Assembly: GCA_015487335.1 (NCBI GenBank)
Contig: WFPZ01000208.1
Coordinates: 1-22,957, forward strand
Length of the DNA: 22,957 bases
Source of the DNA: Paracoccaceae bacterium
Lineage (GTDB): Bacteria > Pseudomonadota > Alphaproteobacteria > Rhodobacterales > Rhodobacteraceae
Reading direction: 5' to 3'
Below are positions 7,834-14,705 of the stretch, piece by piece. Both the position numbers and the translations under genes were made by a program. Under the pieces are notes generated by a model that saw nothing but the letters and a program-made list of their open reading frames with translations, did no database searches and was not told the origin of the DNA. The first letter of the stretch is position 1; each line of letters starts with the position of its first letter.

Positions 7834-8495
7834 CTTTCATCCCTCAGATGGGGCATGGCCTTGCGGAAATAGTCCAGCCCGGTGATCAGTGTCAGGATCG
7901 CGGCCACCCACAGCAGCCCGAGGCCGATTCGCCCCGACCAGATCCAGCCCATGTATTTCCACCACAGCCCATGCTCGTCTTCTGCCTCGCCGGCAAGGAT
8001 GTCGCGCACCAGGTCATCATCCATCCCGAAGACGGAAATGCCGAAATAGTGTTCGAACACGCCTTGCGAGAACAGCACCGCGATGGCGAACATCTGCGCC
8101 GTGGTCTTCCACTTGGCCAGCCCCGTCACCTTCAGGCTGCCGGCGGTGGAGCCGAGATATTCGCGCAGACCCGAGACGAAGACCTCGCGAAACAGGATGA
8201 AGGTCACCGGCAGCACCAGCCAGGGCGACATGGAGGAATAGCCCACGATGACCATCAGCGCGATCACCACCATCGCCTTGTCGGCGATCGGGTCGAGCAT
8301 GGCGCCGAAGCGGCTTTCCTGCTTCCACAGCCGCGCGAGGTAGCCGTCGAACCAGTCGGTCACGGCGGCCAGCACGAAGAGCACCAGCGCGAACCAGTCC
8401 GCCCAGGGACGGTTGAAATACAGGAACATGAACGCCACGCCCGGAGCCGCAAGCAGGCGCAGGACCGTCAGGATATTCGGAATCGACCACATCAT
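7830..8495 (-). CDS. pgsA: CDP-diacylglycerol-glycerol-3-phosphate 3-phosphatidyltransferase PgsA
   Basis: Integral membrane enzyme making phosphatidylglycerol phosphate from CDP-diacylglycerol and glycerol-3-phosphate, the committed step to phosphatidylglycerol and cardiolipin. The CDP-alcohol phosphotransferase motif DG-x2-AR-x8-G-x3-D-x3-D is complete (D50, G51, A54, R55, G64, D68, D72). At 221 residues it is longer than the usual 180-200; the extra length is an acidic segment at about residues 155-185 (MDDDLVRDILAGEAEDEHG) before the last helices. AGGAG lies 6 bases before the first of two tandem ATG codons (8495, 8492). It sits 67 bp downstream of uvrC. Confidence 0.93.
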   Translation of the reverse strand: MMWSIPNILTVLRLLAAPGVAFMFLYFNRPWADWFALVLFVLAAVTDWFDGYLARLWKQESRFGAMLDPIADKAMVVIALMVIVGYSSMSPWLVLPVTFILFREVFVSGLREYLGSTAGSLKVTGLAKWKTTAQMFAIAVLFSQGVFEHYFGISVFGMDDDLVRDILAGEAEDEHGLWWKYMGWIWSGRIGLGLLWVAAILTLITGLDYFRKAMPHLRDER

Positions 8496-8562
8496 GCGCG
8501 ACTCCTAGCCTTTTCGCGCGGCATGGGAAAGGCACAGCCCCGCTGCCCCAGGGCCGGGAGCC

Positions 8563-10443
8563 TCAGCCCCTTTCGTGAAAAAAGTCATAGATCGTTTCGG
8601 CCACCTTGTCGGAGATGCCCGCCACCGCCTTCAGGTCGGCAAGCCCCGCGCGGCTGACCGCCTTGGCCGAGCCGAAATGCGCCAGCAGGGCGCGCTTGCG
8701 CGCCGCCCCCACGCCGGGGATCTCGTCAAGCGGGCTGGCGCCGGCGGCCCTGGTGCGCCGGGCCCGGTGGGTGCCGATGGCGAAGCGATGCGCCTCGTCG
8801 CGCAGGCGCTGAACGAAATAGAGCACCGGGTCGTTATGCCGCAGGGCAAAGGGGCGGGCGCCGGGACGATGGAACTCTTCCTTGCCGGCGTTGCGATCCA
8901 CACCCTTCGCCACGCCGATGACGGGGATGTTCGGCACGCCAAGTTCGTCCAGAACCTCCACCGCCGCCGAAACCTGGCCCGCGCCGCCGTCGATCAGCAG
9001 CAGATCCGGCCAGGCATCGCCCTCGCGCCGCGGGTCCTCCTTCAGCAGGCGCCTGAAACGGCGGCGAAGCACCTCCTTCATCATGCCGAAATCGTCGCCC
9101 GGGGTCAGCTCGTCGCCGCGGATGTTGAACTTGCGGTACTGGCTCTTGAGAAAGCCCTCCGGCCCGGCCACGATCATCGCGCCCACCGCATGCGCCCCCT
9201 GGATGTGAGAGTTGTCGTAAACCTCGATCCGCCTGGGCGGGGCATCCAGCCCGAAGGCGTCGGCCAGCCCGGCCAGAAGCCTTGCCTGGGTGGCGCTTTC
9301 GGCCATCCGGCGGGCCAGGCTTTCGCGCGCATTGCGCAGGGCGTTGGCCACCAGTTCGGCCTTCTCGCCACGTCTCGGCACCACCAGCCGCACCTTGCGC
9401 CCGGCCTTCTGCGAAAGCGCCTCGGCCAGCAGCTCCTCATCCTCCACCCCGTGGCTGAGAATCACCTGCCGCGGCGGCTGCCGGCTGGCGTAGAACTGCC
9501 CGACAAAGGCCTGCATCACCTCGGCCGGCTGCATTCCGGTGGCGATGCGGGGGAAATAATCGCGGTTGCCCCAGTTCTGGTTGGCGCGGATGAAGAACAC
9601 TTCCACACAGGCCTGTCCGCCCTCGACATGCAGCGCGATGACATCGGCCTCGGCCACCCCGCGCGGGTTGACGCCCTGGGCCTGCTGCACCTGGGTCAGG
9701 GCGCGGATGCGGTCGCGCAGGGCGGCGGCGCGCTCGAATTCCAGCGCCCGGCTGGCTTCTTCCATCTGGCGGGCCAGATCCTCCTGCAAGCCGGTGGACC
9801 TGCCCTGCAGAAACCGCTCGGCGTCACGAACCAGGGCGGCGTAATCGGCCTGCGAGATCTTCCCCACGCAAGGCGCGCTGCAGCGCCTGATCTGGTAAAG
9901 AAGGCACGGCCTGGTGCGGCTTTCGAAAACGGAATCCGCGCAGTCGCGCAGCTGGAACGCCTTTTGCAGCTGGTTGAGCGTGCGATTGACCGCCGCGGCA
10001 CTGGCAAAGGGGCCGTAATAGGCGCCCTTCTCCCTGTGCGCGCCGCGGTGCTTGCGGATCTGCGGAAAGGGATGCTCGAGGCGCAGCATGATCTCGGCGA
10101 AGGACTTGTCGTCGCGCAGCAGCACATTGTAGCGCGGCTTGAGCTGCTTGATGAGGTTCTGCTCCAGAAGCAGCGCCTCGGTTTCCGTCCGGGTGGTGAG
10201 GAACATCATCGAGGCGGTCTCGGAGATCATCCGCGCAATCCGGGGGCTGTGGCCGGTGGGCTTGGCGTAGGACGACACCCGCTTGCGCAGGCTGCGCGCC
10301 TTGCCCACGTAAAGAACCGCGCCCCTGGCATCGAGCATGCGATAGACGCCCGGAGAGTTGTCGAGGCCTTTCAGGTAGTTCCTGATCACCTCATGGCCCT
10401 TGGGGGCATCCGGCTTCGGAGTGGTGTCTTCTGTTGCGCTCAT
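8563..10443 (-). CDS. uvrC: Excinuclease ABC subunit UvrC
   Basis: Nuclease of UvrABC nucleotide-excision repair that cuts on both sides of a bulky DNA lesion. Domains of the 626-residue protein in order: GIY-YIG endonuclease (about residues 30-110, with PGVYRMLDARGAVLYVGKA), a cysteine cluster near residue 180 (CLLYQIRRCSAPCVG), a UVR UvrB-binding segment (about 205-240), the RNase H-like UvrC core (NSHIQGAHAVGAMIV and LLIDGGAGQV), and C-terminal helix-hairpin-helix (DEIPGVGAARKRALLAHFG). I chose the ATG at 10443; a longer frame needs a TTG at 10494 and adds 17 residues with no family support. No GAAC-N7-GAAC alphaproteobacterial SOS box was found upstream. Confidence 0.95.
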   Translation of the reverse strand: MSATEDTTPKPDAPKGHEVIRNYLKGLDNSPGVYRMLDARGAVLYVGKARSLRKRVSSYAKPTGHSPRIARMISETASMMFLTTRTETEALLLEQNLIKQLKPRYNVLLRDDKSFAEIMLRLEHPFPQIRKHRGAHREKGAYYGPFASAAAVNRTLNQLQKAFQLRDCADSVFESRTRPCLLYQIRRCSAPCVGKISQADYAALVRDAERFLQGRSTGLQEDLARQMEEASRALEFERAAALRDRIRALTQVQQAQGVNPRGVAEADVIALHVEGGQACVEVFFIRANQNWGNRDYFPRIATGMQPAEVMQAFVGQFYASRQPPRQVILSHGVEDEELLAEALSQKAGRKVRLVVPRRGEKAELVANALRNARESLARRMAESATQARLLAGLADAFGLDAPPRRIEVYDNSHIQGAHAVGAMIVAGPEGFLKSQYRKFNIRGDELTPGDDFGMMKEVLRRRFRRLLKEDPRREGDAWPDLLLIDGGAGQVSAAVEVLDELGVPNIPVIGVAKGVDRNAGKEEFHRPGARPFALRHNDPVLYFVQRLRDEAHRFAIGTHRARRTRAAGASPLDEIPGVGAARKRALLAHFGSAKAVSRAGLADLKAVAGISDKVAETIYDFFHERG

Positions 10444-10746
10444 GGCCCGCCCGGTGATTCCCCCGTGGCTGCAATTCTGCGTGTCGTCAGGCAAGTGGAA
10501 ACATGTCCACGAAACTTGTGGATAACTTTGGTGAAAAGTTTCATCGATTCAAAGTTTTTCCTTATTTTTGCGCCGGTTCCTCACTTTGCCCAATTTTTCA
10601 GCACTCGAGCAACATATTGATATCAAAGCAGATTTTATTCGGCCCTCGGCAAGTTACTGAAAACATTAAAGCTTTTGTAACGGTTTTTTCTCGTTGCGTC
10701 GGGCAGTGCACAACTCGCGCCGCGCTTGCCGGAAGATGCCGTGCGG
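10444..10746. other. AT-rich intergenic region upstream of uvrC with DnaA box and interleaved inverted repeats
   Basis: This 303-bp stretch has no convincing ORF and is much richer in A/T than its surroundings, mainly 10500-10690. It separates the end of the SDR operon from uvrC, both minus strand, and so should hold the uvrC promoter, although no clear -35/-10 pair stands out. It contains a perfect DnaA box, two interleaved 7-bp inverted repeats (GAAACTT 10511-10517 with AAGTTTC 10536-10542; AACTTTG 10524-10530 with CAAAGTT 10550-10556), a perfect palindrome TTGATATCAA (10617-10626), and a CtrA-like TTAA-N7-GTAA (10666-10680). Confidence 0.6.
10517..10525 (-). promoter_or_regulatory. Perfect DnaA box
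   Basis: The minus strand reads TTATCCACA, the consensus DnaA-binding 9-mer, at an AT-rich site 74 bp upstream of the uvrC start. A single perfect box may be chance or may give DnaA control of uvrC. No cluster of boxes expected for oriC was found. Confidence 0.5.
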
Positions 10747-11535
10747 CTACTCCAGCCCCAGCACGTCGGGCGTCTGCCAGCCAAGGTGCTGGCCGCCGTC
10801 CACGCAGATGAGCTGCCCGGTCACCGCCGGGGCATCCAGCAGGTATCCCAGGGCGGCGGTCACGTCCTCGGGATTGGCCCCGCGGCCCAGCACCGTGGCT
10901 GTGCGCTGGCGGGCGAAGTGCTGTTCGCTCTGGTTGGCGCCGCGCAGTGTGGGGCCGGGCCCGATGGCATTGACCCTCACCCTCGGTCCGAGCGCCTGGG
11001 CAGCGGTCCGGGTGAAGGCCCACAGCCCCATCTTGGCCACGGTGTAGGACATGAACTCGGGCGTCAGCTTGAGCACGCGCTGATCCAGCATGTTCACTAC
11101 CAGCGCCTGGGACAACGGCTCGCCGCGCGCATCCTCAAGCGGCGCCGGCGCCTCGGCCGCAAAGGCCTGGGTCAGCACCACAGGGGCGCGCAGGTTGGAT
11201 TCGATATGCCTGTCCCAACTCTCGCGGGTGGCGGTTTCGATGTTGTCGTATTCGAAGATCGAGGCATTGTTGACCAGCACGCTCAGCGGCCCACCGAGGG
11301 CTTCGCGCGCCCTTGGCACGAGGGCTGCGCTCTCACTCTCCTGCAAGAGGTCAGCCTGCAAGGCAACGGCCCGGCGTCCGCGGGCGGAGATCTCGTCTAC
11401 CACCTCCTGGGCCTCGGCTTCGGACGAGGCGTAGTGCACGGCCACGTCGAAGCCACGATCGGCAAGAGCAACCGCCATGGCCCGCCCGAGACGCCGGCCC
11501 GCCCCTGTCACCAGTGCCCTTTTCACCTTCAGCAT
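10747..11535 (-). CDS. Short-chain dehydrogenase/reductase resembling pteridine reductase (FolM/PTR1-like)
   Basis: NAD(P)H-dependent SDR of 262 residues. The Rossmann motif TGAGRRLG (10-17) with paired arginines suggests NADPH preference, and NNAS (89-92) is the standard structural motif. At the catalytic position D151 replaces the usual serine, in the arrangement D-x12-Y-x3-K (D151, Y164, K168). From family knowledge this is the signature of pteridine reductases and dihydromonapterin reductase FolM, so the likely substrate is a dihydropterin or dihydrofolate. The substrate itself is inferred. The ATG at 11535 has GAGGTGAG upstream and lies 8 bp after the antiporter stop, making it the last gene of a four-gene run. 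Confidence 0.85.
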   Translation of the reverse strand: MLKVKRALVTGAGRRLGRAMAVALADRGFDVAVHYASSEAEAQEVVDEISARGRRAVALQADLLQESESAALVPRAREALGGPLSVLVNNASIFEYDNIETATRESWDRHIESNLRAPVVLTQAFAAEAPAPLEDARGEPLSQALVVNMLDQRVLKLTPEFMSYTVAKMGLWAFTRTAAQALGPRVRVNAIGPGPTLRGANQSEQHFARQRTATVLGRGANPEDVTAALGYLLDAPAVTGQLICVDGGQHLGWQTPDVLGLE

Positions 11536-11543
11536 CGCTCACC

Positions 11544-12494
11544 TCACTGCAGGACGATGATCAAGTAAAGAATGTACAGGCCGGTAAAGAACGCCCCCCA
11601 CAGACGGCCCATGTTCATTCTGGTCAGGACAAAGGGCGCCAGAAGCACCGCCGATCCCAGCATGACCCAGATGTCGAAGCTGAGCATGCCGTTGGTCACC
11701 GGAATGTCTCCAAACAGCGCCGACACGCCGACAATGCCAAGCGCATTGGCCATGTTCGAGCCGATGACATTGCCGATCGCCACATCTGCCTGGCGGCGGA
11801 AGGCGGCTGCTATCGTGGTGGCCAGTTCGGGCAGCGAGGTGCCCACGGCCACCAGCGTCAGGCCGATCACGGTTTCGCTTATCCTGTAGTCCCGCGCGAT
11901 ATTGGTGGCGCCCTCCACCAGAATGTCCGCTCCCAGCGGCAGGCCGGTCAGACCGAGCGCCAGATACGTGACGATCTTCCACCACGGCATGTGAGGATCG
12001 ACCTCGTCGATCTCGGCCTCGAGCAGCTTCAGGTCATTGGCCTTCTTGTGGCGCGACCCCACCATCACCGCATGTGCCATGAGGCCCGCATAGAGGATGA
12101 GCAGCGCCAGCCCGTGCAGCCAGTTCATGGGCGCCATGAAGGCGAAAACCATGAACAGCACGGTGCCGAAAATCATCTGCAGATAGCTGTCGCGGCTGTC
12201 GCAGGCTCCGGTGTTCAATCCCGCCAGAAGCGCCGGGATGCCCAGCACCAGCAGCACGTTGGCGATGTTGGAGCCGACCACGTTGCCCAGGGCGATGCCC
12301 GGAGCATCCTCCAGCACCGCCTGCACCGCCACCAGCAGCTCGGGCGCCGAGGTGCCCACCGCGACAACGGTCAGAGAGACGATCAGCGCCGGCACGCCCA
12401 GCCGCAGGCTGGAGTTCACCGCCCCGCGGACAAGAACGTCGCCCGCCAGAACCAGGATCACCAGCCCGAGAATCGCGTAGAGAAAATCCATCAT
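11544..12494 (-). CDS. Sodium/calcium exchanger family antiporter (CaCA, YrbG-like)
   Basis: Inner-membrane cation exchanger that probably exports Ca2+ in exchange for Na+ or H+. The 316-residue protein shows the two inverted alpha-repeats of the family: GTSAPELLVAVQAV followed by GNVVGSNIANVLLVLG in the N-terminal half, and GTSLPELATTIAAAF followed by GNVIGSNMANALGIVG in the C-terminal half, with about ten hydrophobic helices. Ion preference cannot be read from sequence. I chose the ATG at 12494 (a second ATG follows at 12491) over a TTG at 12515. The start overlaps the stop of the upstream 55-codon gene as ATGA, which supports this choice and shows translational coupling. Confidence 0.9.
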   Translation of the reverse strand: MMDFLYAILGLVILVLAGDVLVRGAVNSSLRLGVPALIVSLTVVAVGTSAPELLVAVQAVLEDAPGIALGNVVGSNIANVLLVLGIPALLAGLNTGACDSRDSYLQMIFGTVLFMVFAFMAPMNWLHGLALLILYAGLMAHAVMVGSRHKKANDLKLLEAEIDEVDPHMPWWKIVTYLALGLTGLPLGADILVEGATNIARDYRISETVIGLTLVAVGTSLPELATTIAAAFRRQADVAIGNVIGSNMANALGIVGVSALFGDIPVTNGMLSFDIWVMLGSAVLLAPFVLTRMNMGRLWGAFFTGLYILYLIIVLQ

Positions 12495-12658
12495 GCGCCC
12501 CGTCCTGCCCCGCAATCACAATTCTTCGACCCGATCCGGTAGCGGCCGCACTCGGGGCACTTGGCGGACCGAAGCCGCCGCTGGCCCGGGAAGCGCAGCT
12601 TGCCGAACATGGCCAGAACCAGGATTCCGATCAGGAAGAGCGAGACGATCTTGACCAT
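12491..12658 (-). CDS. 55-residue membrane-anchored zinc-ribbon-like small protein
   Basis: A short ORF, MVKIVSLFLIGILVLAMFGK at its N-terminus, with one transmembrane helix (about residues 4-18) followed by a basic stretch (residues 20-33, seven Arg/Lys). A cysteine cluster follows: C34-x2-C37-x9-C47-x-C49, with KCPECG and CDCG knuckles that could bind one zinc ion. It starts 3 bp after the S49 peptidase stop and its stop overlaps the antiporter start by 4 bp (ATGA), so its placement between two real genes without slack strongly supports it being translated. GC-rich third positions match its neighbours. Function is unknown; a membrane-tethered metal- or nucleic-acid-binding role is only inference. 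Confidence 0.75.
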   Translation of the reverse strand: MVKIVSLFLIGILVLAMFGKLRFPGQRRLRSAKCPECGRYRIGSKNCDCGAGRGA

Positions 12659-12661
12659 GCG

Positions 12662-13462
12662 CTAAAGCCCCAGCCGGGCAAAGGCGGCCCGCTCTTCCAG
12701 CCCGTGCAGCGCATCATCCACGATGCGGCCGCCGAAACGCTGCAGGAAGGGCCTCTTCTGCGCGTAGGGCACGAGGCGCACCTTGTCGCCGAAGCGCTCC
12801 TTCATCTTGGGAACGAGATGCCCGATACCATCGGCCAGGCCCAGTTCCACGCCCTTCTGGCCAACCCAGAACTCGCCGGTGAACAGCGCCTGGGTCTCGG
12901 CCAGGCGCGCGCCGCGGCGCTCCTTTACCTGCTCGATGAAGGTTTCGTGGATCTGGTGCAGGATGGCGTTGAGGCGCTTCACGTCGGCGGGTTTTTCCGG
13001 CTGGAACGGGTCGAGCATGCTTTTCGACTTGCCGGCGGTGTGCACCCGCCGCTCGACCCCGTGCCGGGCGATGAATTCATTGAACCCGAAACCGGCCGAC
13101 AGCACGCCGATCGAGCCGATGATGGAGCTGCGGTCGACCCAGATTTCCTCGCCCGCCGTGGCCAGCCAGTATCCGCCCGAAGCGGCCACGTCCTCGACGA
13201 AGGAATAGACGGGTATCTTCCTTTCCTCGGAAAGCCGCCGGATGCGCCCGGCGATCAGCGAGGACTGCACCGGCGAGCCTCCGGGCGAGTTTATCGCCAG
13301 TGCCACCGCGGCGGGCCGGCCGCGTCGGAAGGCCTTTTCGATCAGCGGCGCAAGGCCGGCATCGTTCAGCGCTGCGGGGCGGGCGCCTGCGGCGATCATC
13401 CCGTTCAGACGGATGACCGAGACCAGAGGCGGTTTCTTGATGAACGGGATCCAGCGTTTCAT
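12662..13462 (-). CDS. S49 family serine peptidase (SppA/SohB-like)
   Basis: Protease of the signal-peptide-peptidase A group, 266 residues, with a Ser-Lys dyad. The nucleophile is S95 in DVAASGGYW. The general base is probably K147, which is 52 residues later as in short bacterial SppA, within AGKSKSMLDPF. INSPGGSP (58-65) and SIIGSIGVL (about 113-121) are also typical. No clear signal peptide or membrane helix is seen, unlike many SppA proteins, so it may sit in the cytoplasm or attach loosely to the membrane. I chose the ATG at 13462 (MKRWIPF); a frame extending to 13582 adds 40 arginine-rich, non-conserved-looking residues. Its shine-dalgarno is poor. First gene of a four-gene tightly packed run. 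Confidence 0.88.
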   Translation of the reverse strand: MKRWIPFIKKPPLVSVIRLNGMIAAGARPAALNDAGLAPLIEKAFRRGRPAAVALAINSPGGSPVQSSLIAGRIRRLSEERKIPVYSFVEDVAASGGYWLATAGEEIWVDRSSIIGSIGVLSAGFGFNEFIARHGVERRVHTAGKSKSMLDPFQPEKPADVKRLNAILHQIHETFIEQVKERRGARLAETQALFTGEFWVGQKGVELGLADGIGHLVPKMKERFGDKVRLVPYAQKRPFLQRFGGRIVDDALHGLEERAAFARLGL

Positions 13463-13682
13463 GGGGGTGATGTAGAGTGCCCGACGCCATTGAACAAGCA
13501 GCGCGGCGCGCATCACCGCCCAAACAATCCGATTGCCGCGGCGCGGTGTTGTCCAGGCGCACCGGTTGGCGGCCCTTTCCATGGTGCCGCAAGCGTTGCG
13601 GCCACCCCCGGCCAGGGGTGGGACCGTTACGGGGGGTGCGCCTGCCCCCTTCGGGCTGCTCTTGAGGCGTCGGGCCGGCCAT
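13463..13682. other. GC-rich spacer between bhc operon end and S49 peptidase gene
   Basis: No convincing gene is seen. The stretch holds a perfect CCACCCC/GGGGTGG hairpin (13602-13621) and GC-rich repeats. It should contain a promoter for the peptidase operon on the minus strand, but I see no clear -35/-10 pair. Confidence 0.4.
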
Positions 13683-13709
13683 GGCCGCCCTGCGCCAGGC
13701 AGGACGGCC
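13683..13709 (-). terminator. Strong stem-loop downstream of the bhc operon
   Basis: Eleven-base arms (13683-13693 and 13699-13709) pair with one G-U wobble around a 5-base loop, starting 19 bp after the bhcD stop. There is no U-tract on the minus strand, so it is either an imperfect terminator or a 3' stabilising hairpin. A second perfect 7-bp repeat, CCACCCC/GGGGTGG (13602-13608 and 13615-13621), lies further downstream. Confidence 0.5.
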
Positions 13710-13728
13710 TCGGTCTTTCGTGCGGAAA

Positions 13729-14694
13729 TCAGAGCGTGACGTCCTGCGCCTCGCCCTGTTCCTGCGCCAGTTTCGCGGCCACCGAAGCCACCGCGAGGTC
13801 CTGCAGGCCCACGCCGGTTCCGTCGAACAGCGTGATCTCGTCTTCCGAGGTCCGGCCCGGGTGCACGCCGTTGATCACGTCACCGATCGGGGTGATGTCG
13901 TCCTGTGCAATCAGCCCGGCAGCGATCGCGTGCTGGGTCTCGCCGATGGTGATCGACTGGGCGATCTCGTCGGTGAACACGGTGGCCGCGGCGATCAGCT
14001 CGGGGTCCACCTCCTGCTTGCCCCTGGTGTCGGTGCCCATGCAGGCGATATGGGTGCCGGGCTTGATCCAGTCCTTCATCATCAGCGCCTCGTGGGCCGA
14101 GGTGATGGTGATGATCACATCCGCCTGCGCGCCCAGCTCCTCGCGCTCGACCGCCTCGAAGGGCAGGCCCAGCTCTTCGGCCACGGCGCCAAGCCTGGGC
14201 AGCATCTCGGGGTGGAAGTTCCAGGCCACGACCTTCTCGAAATCGCGCTGCTCGACCGCGGCGCGCAGCTGGAACTGCGCCTGATGGCCGGCGCCCACCA
14301 TCCCCAGCACCCTGGCATCCTTGCGCGCCAGGTGGTTGATGGAAATCGCACTGGAGGCCGCGGTGCGCACCGCCGTCAGATAGTTGCCCCCCACCAGCGC
14401 CGAAAGCTGGCCGGTGTCGGGGTCGAACAGGAAGACGGTGGACTGGTGGTTGGTCAGCCCCTTCTCGGCGTTGTGCGGCCAGTAGCCGCCGGCCTTGACA
14501 CCCAGCACCAGCCCGGCCCTGTCGAAGCCGGACTTGAACCCGTAGAGCGCATCGGCATGCCCGATGGCCTCGCGGATGACGGGAAAGTTGTAGGCATCCC
14601 CCCGCGCCATGGCGCCGAAGACGGCCTCCACGGCATCGAAGGCGGCCTTGCGGGTGACAACCTTCTGGCAGGTTGCCTCTGTCACGATCAGCAT
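13729..14694 (-). CDS. bhcD: Iminosuccinate reductase BhcD
   Basis: Last enzyme of the beta-hydroxyaspartate cycle: reduces iminosuccinate to L-aspartate with NADH, which regenerates the amino donor for BhcA. It belongs to the ornithine cyclodeaminase/mu-crystallin family. In the 321-residue protein, K67 in GVKAGG, R110 in LTAVRTAAS and the Rossmann loop GMVGAGHQAQ (131-140) are the expected substrate- and cofactor-binding features, with MGTDTRGKQEV (about 218-228) further on. Family membership alone would allow alanine or ornithine chemistry; the assignment rests on the intact bhcABCD context. It starts 11 bp after the bhcC stop, and a strong hairpin follows its own stop. Confidence 0.92.
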   Translation of the reverse strand: MLIVTEATCQKVVTRKAAFDAVEAVFGAMARGDAYNFPVIREAIGHADALYGFKSGFDRAGLVLGVKAGGYWPHNAEKGLTNHQSTVFLFDPDTGQLSALVGGNYLTAVRTAASSAISINHLARKDARVLGMVGAGHQAQFQLRAAVEQRDFEKVVAWNFHPEMLPRLGAVAEELGLPFEAVEREELGAQADVIITITSAHEALMMKDWIKPGTHIACMGTDTRGKQEVDPELIAAATVFTDEIAQSITIGETQHAIAAGLIAQDDITPIGDVINGVHPGRTSEDEITLFDGTGVGLQDLAVASVAAKLAQEQGEAQDVTL

Positions 14695-14705
14695 CTGGGC
14701 AATCC

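Noticed and set aside
8575..10620. 681-codon plus-strand open frame opposite uvrC
   Set aside because: Shadow of uvrC, whose domains are complete on the minus strand.
10683..10688. T-run at the end of a plus-strand terminator
   Set aside because: No stable stem directly precedes it and no plus-strand gene ends nearby.
10444..10746. Chromosomal or plasmid replication origin
   Set aside because: Only one perfect DnaA box, no iterons, and neighbours (uvrC, SDR) are not the usual origin neighbours. Kept only as a regulatory curiosity.
10444..10746. LexA (SOS) box for uvrC
   Set aside because: No GAAC-N7-GAAC or GTTC-N7-GTTC pattern was found.
11313..12542. 409-codon plus-strand frame opposite the antiporter
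   Set aside because: Gln/His/Arg-rich shadow of the antiporter gene, whose exchanger repeats are intact on the minus strand.
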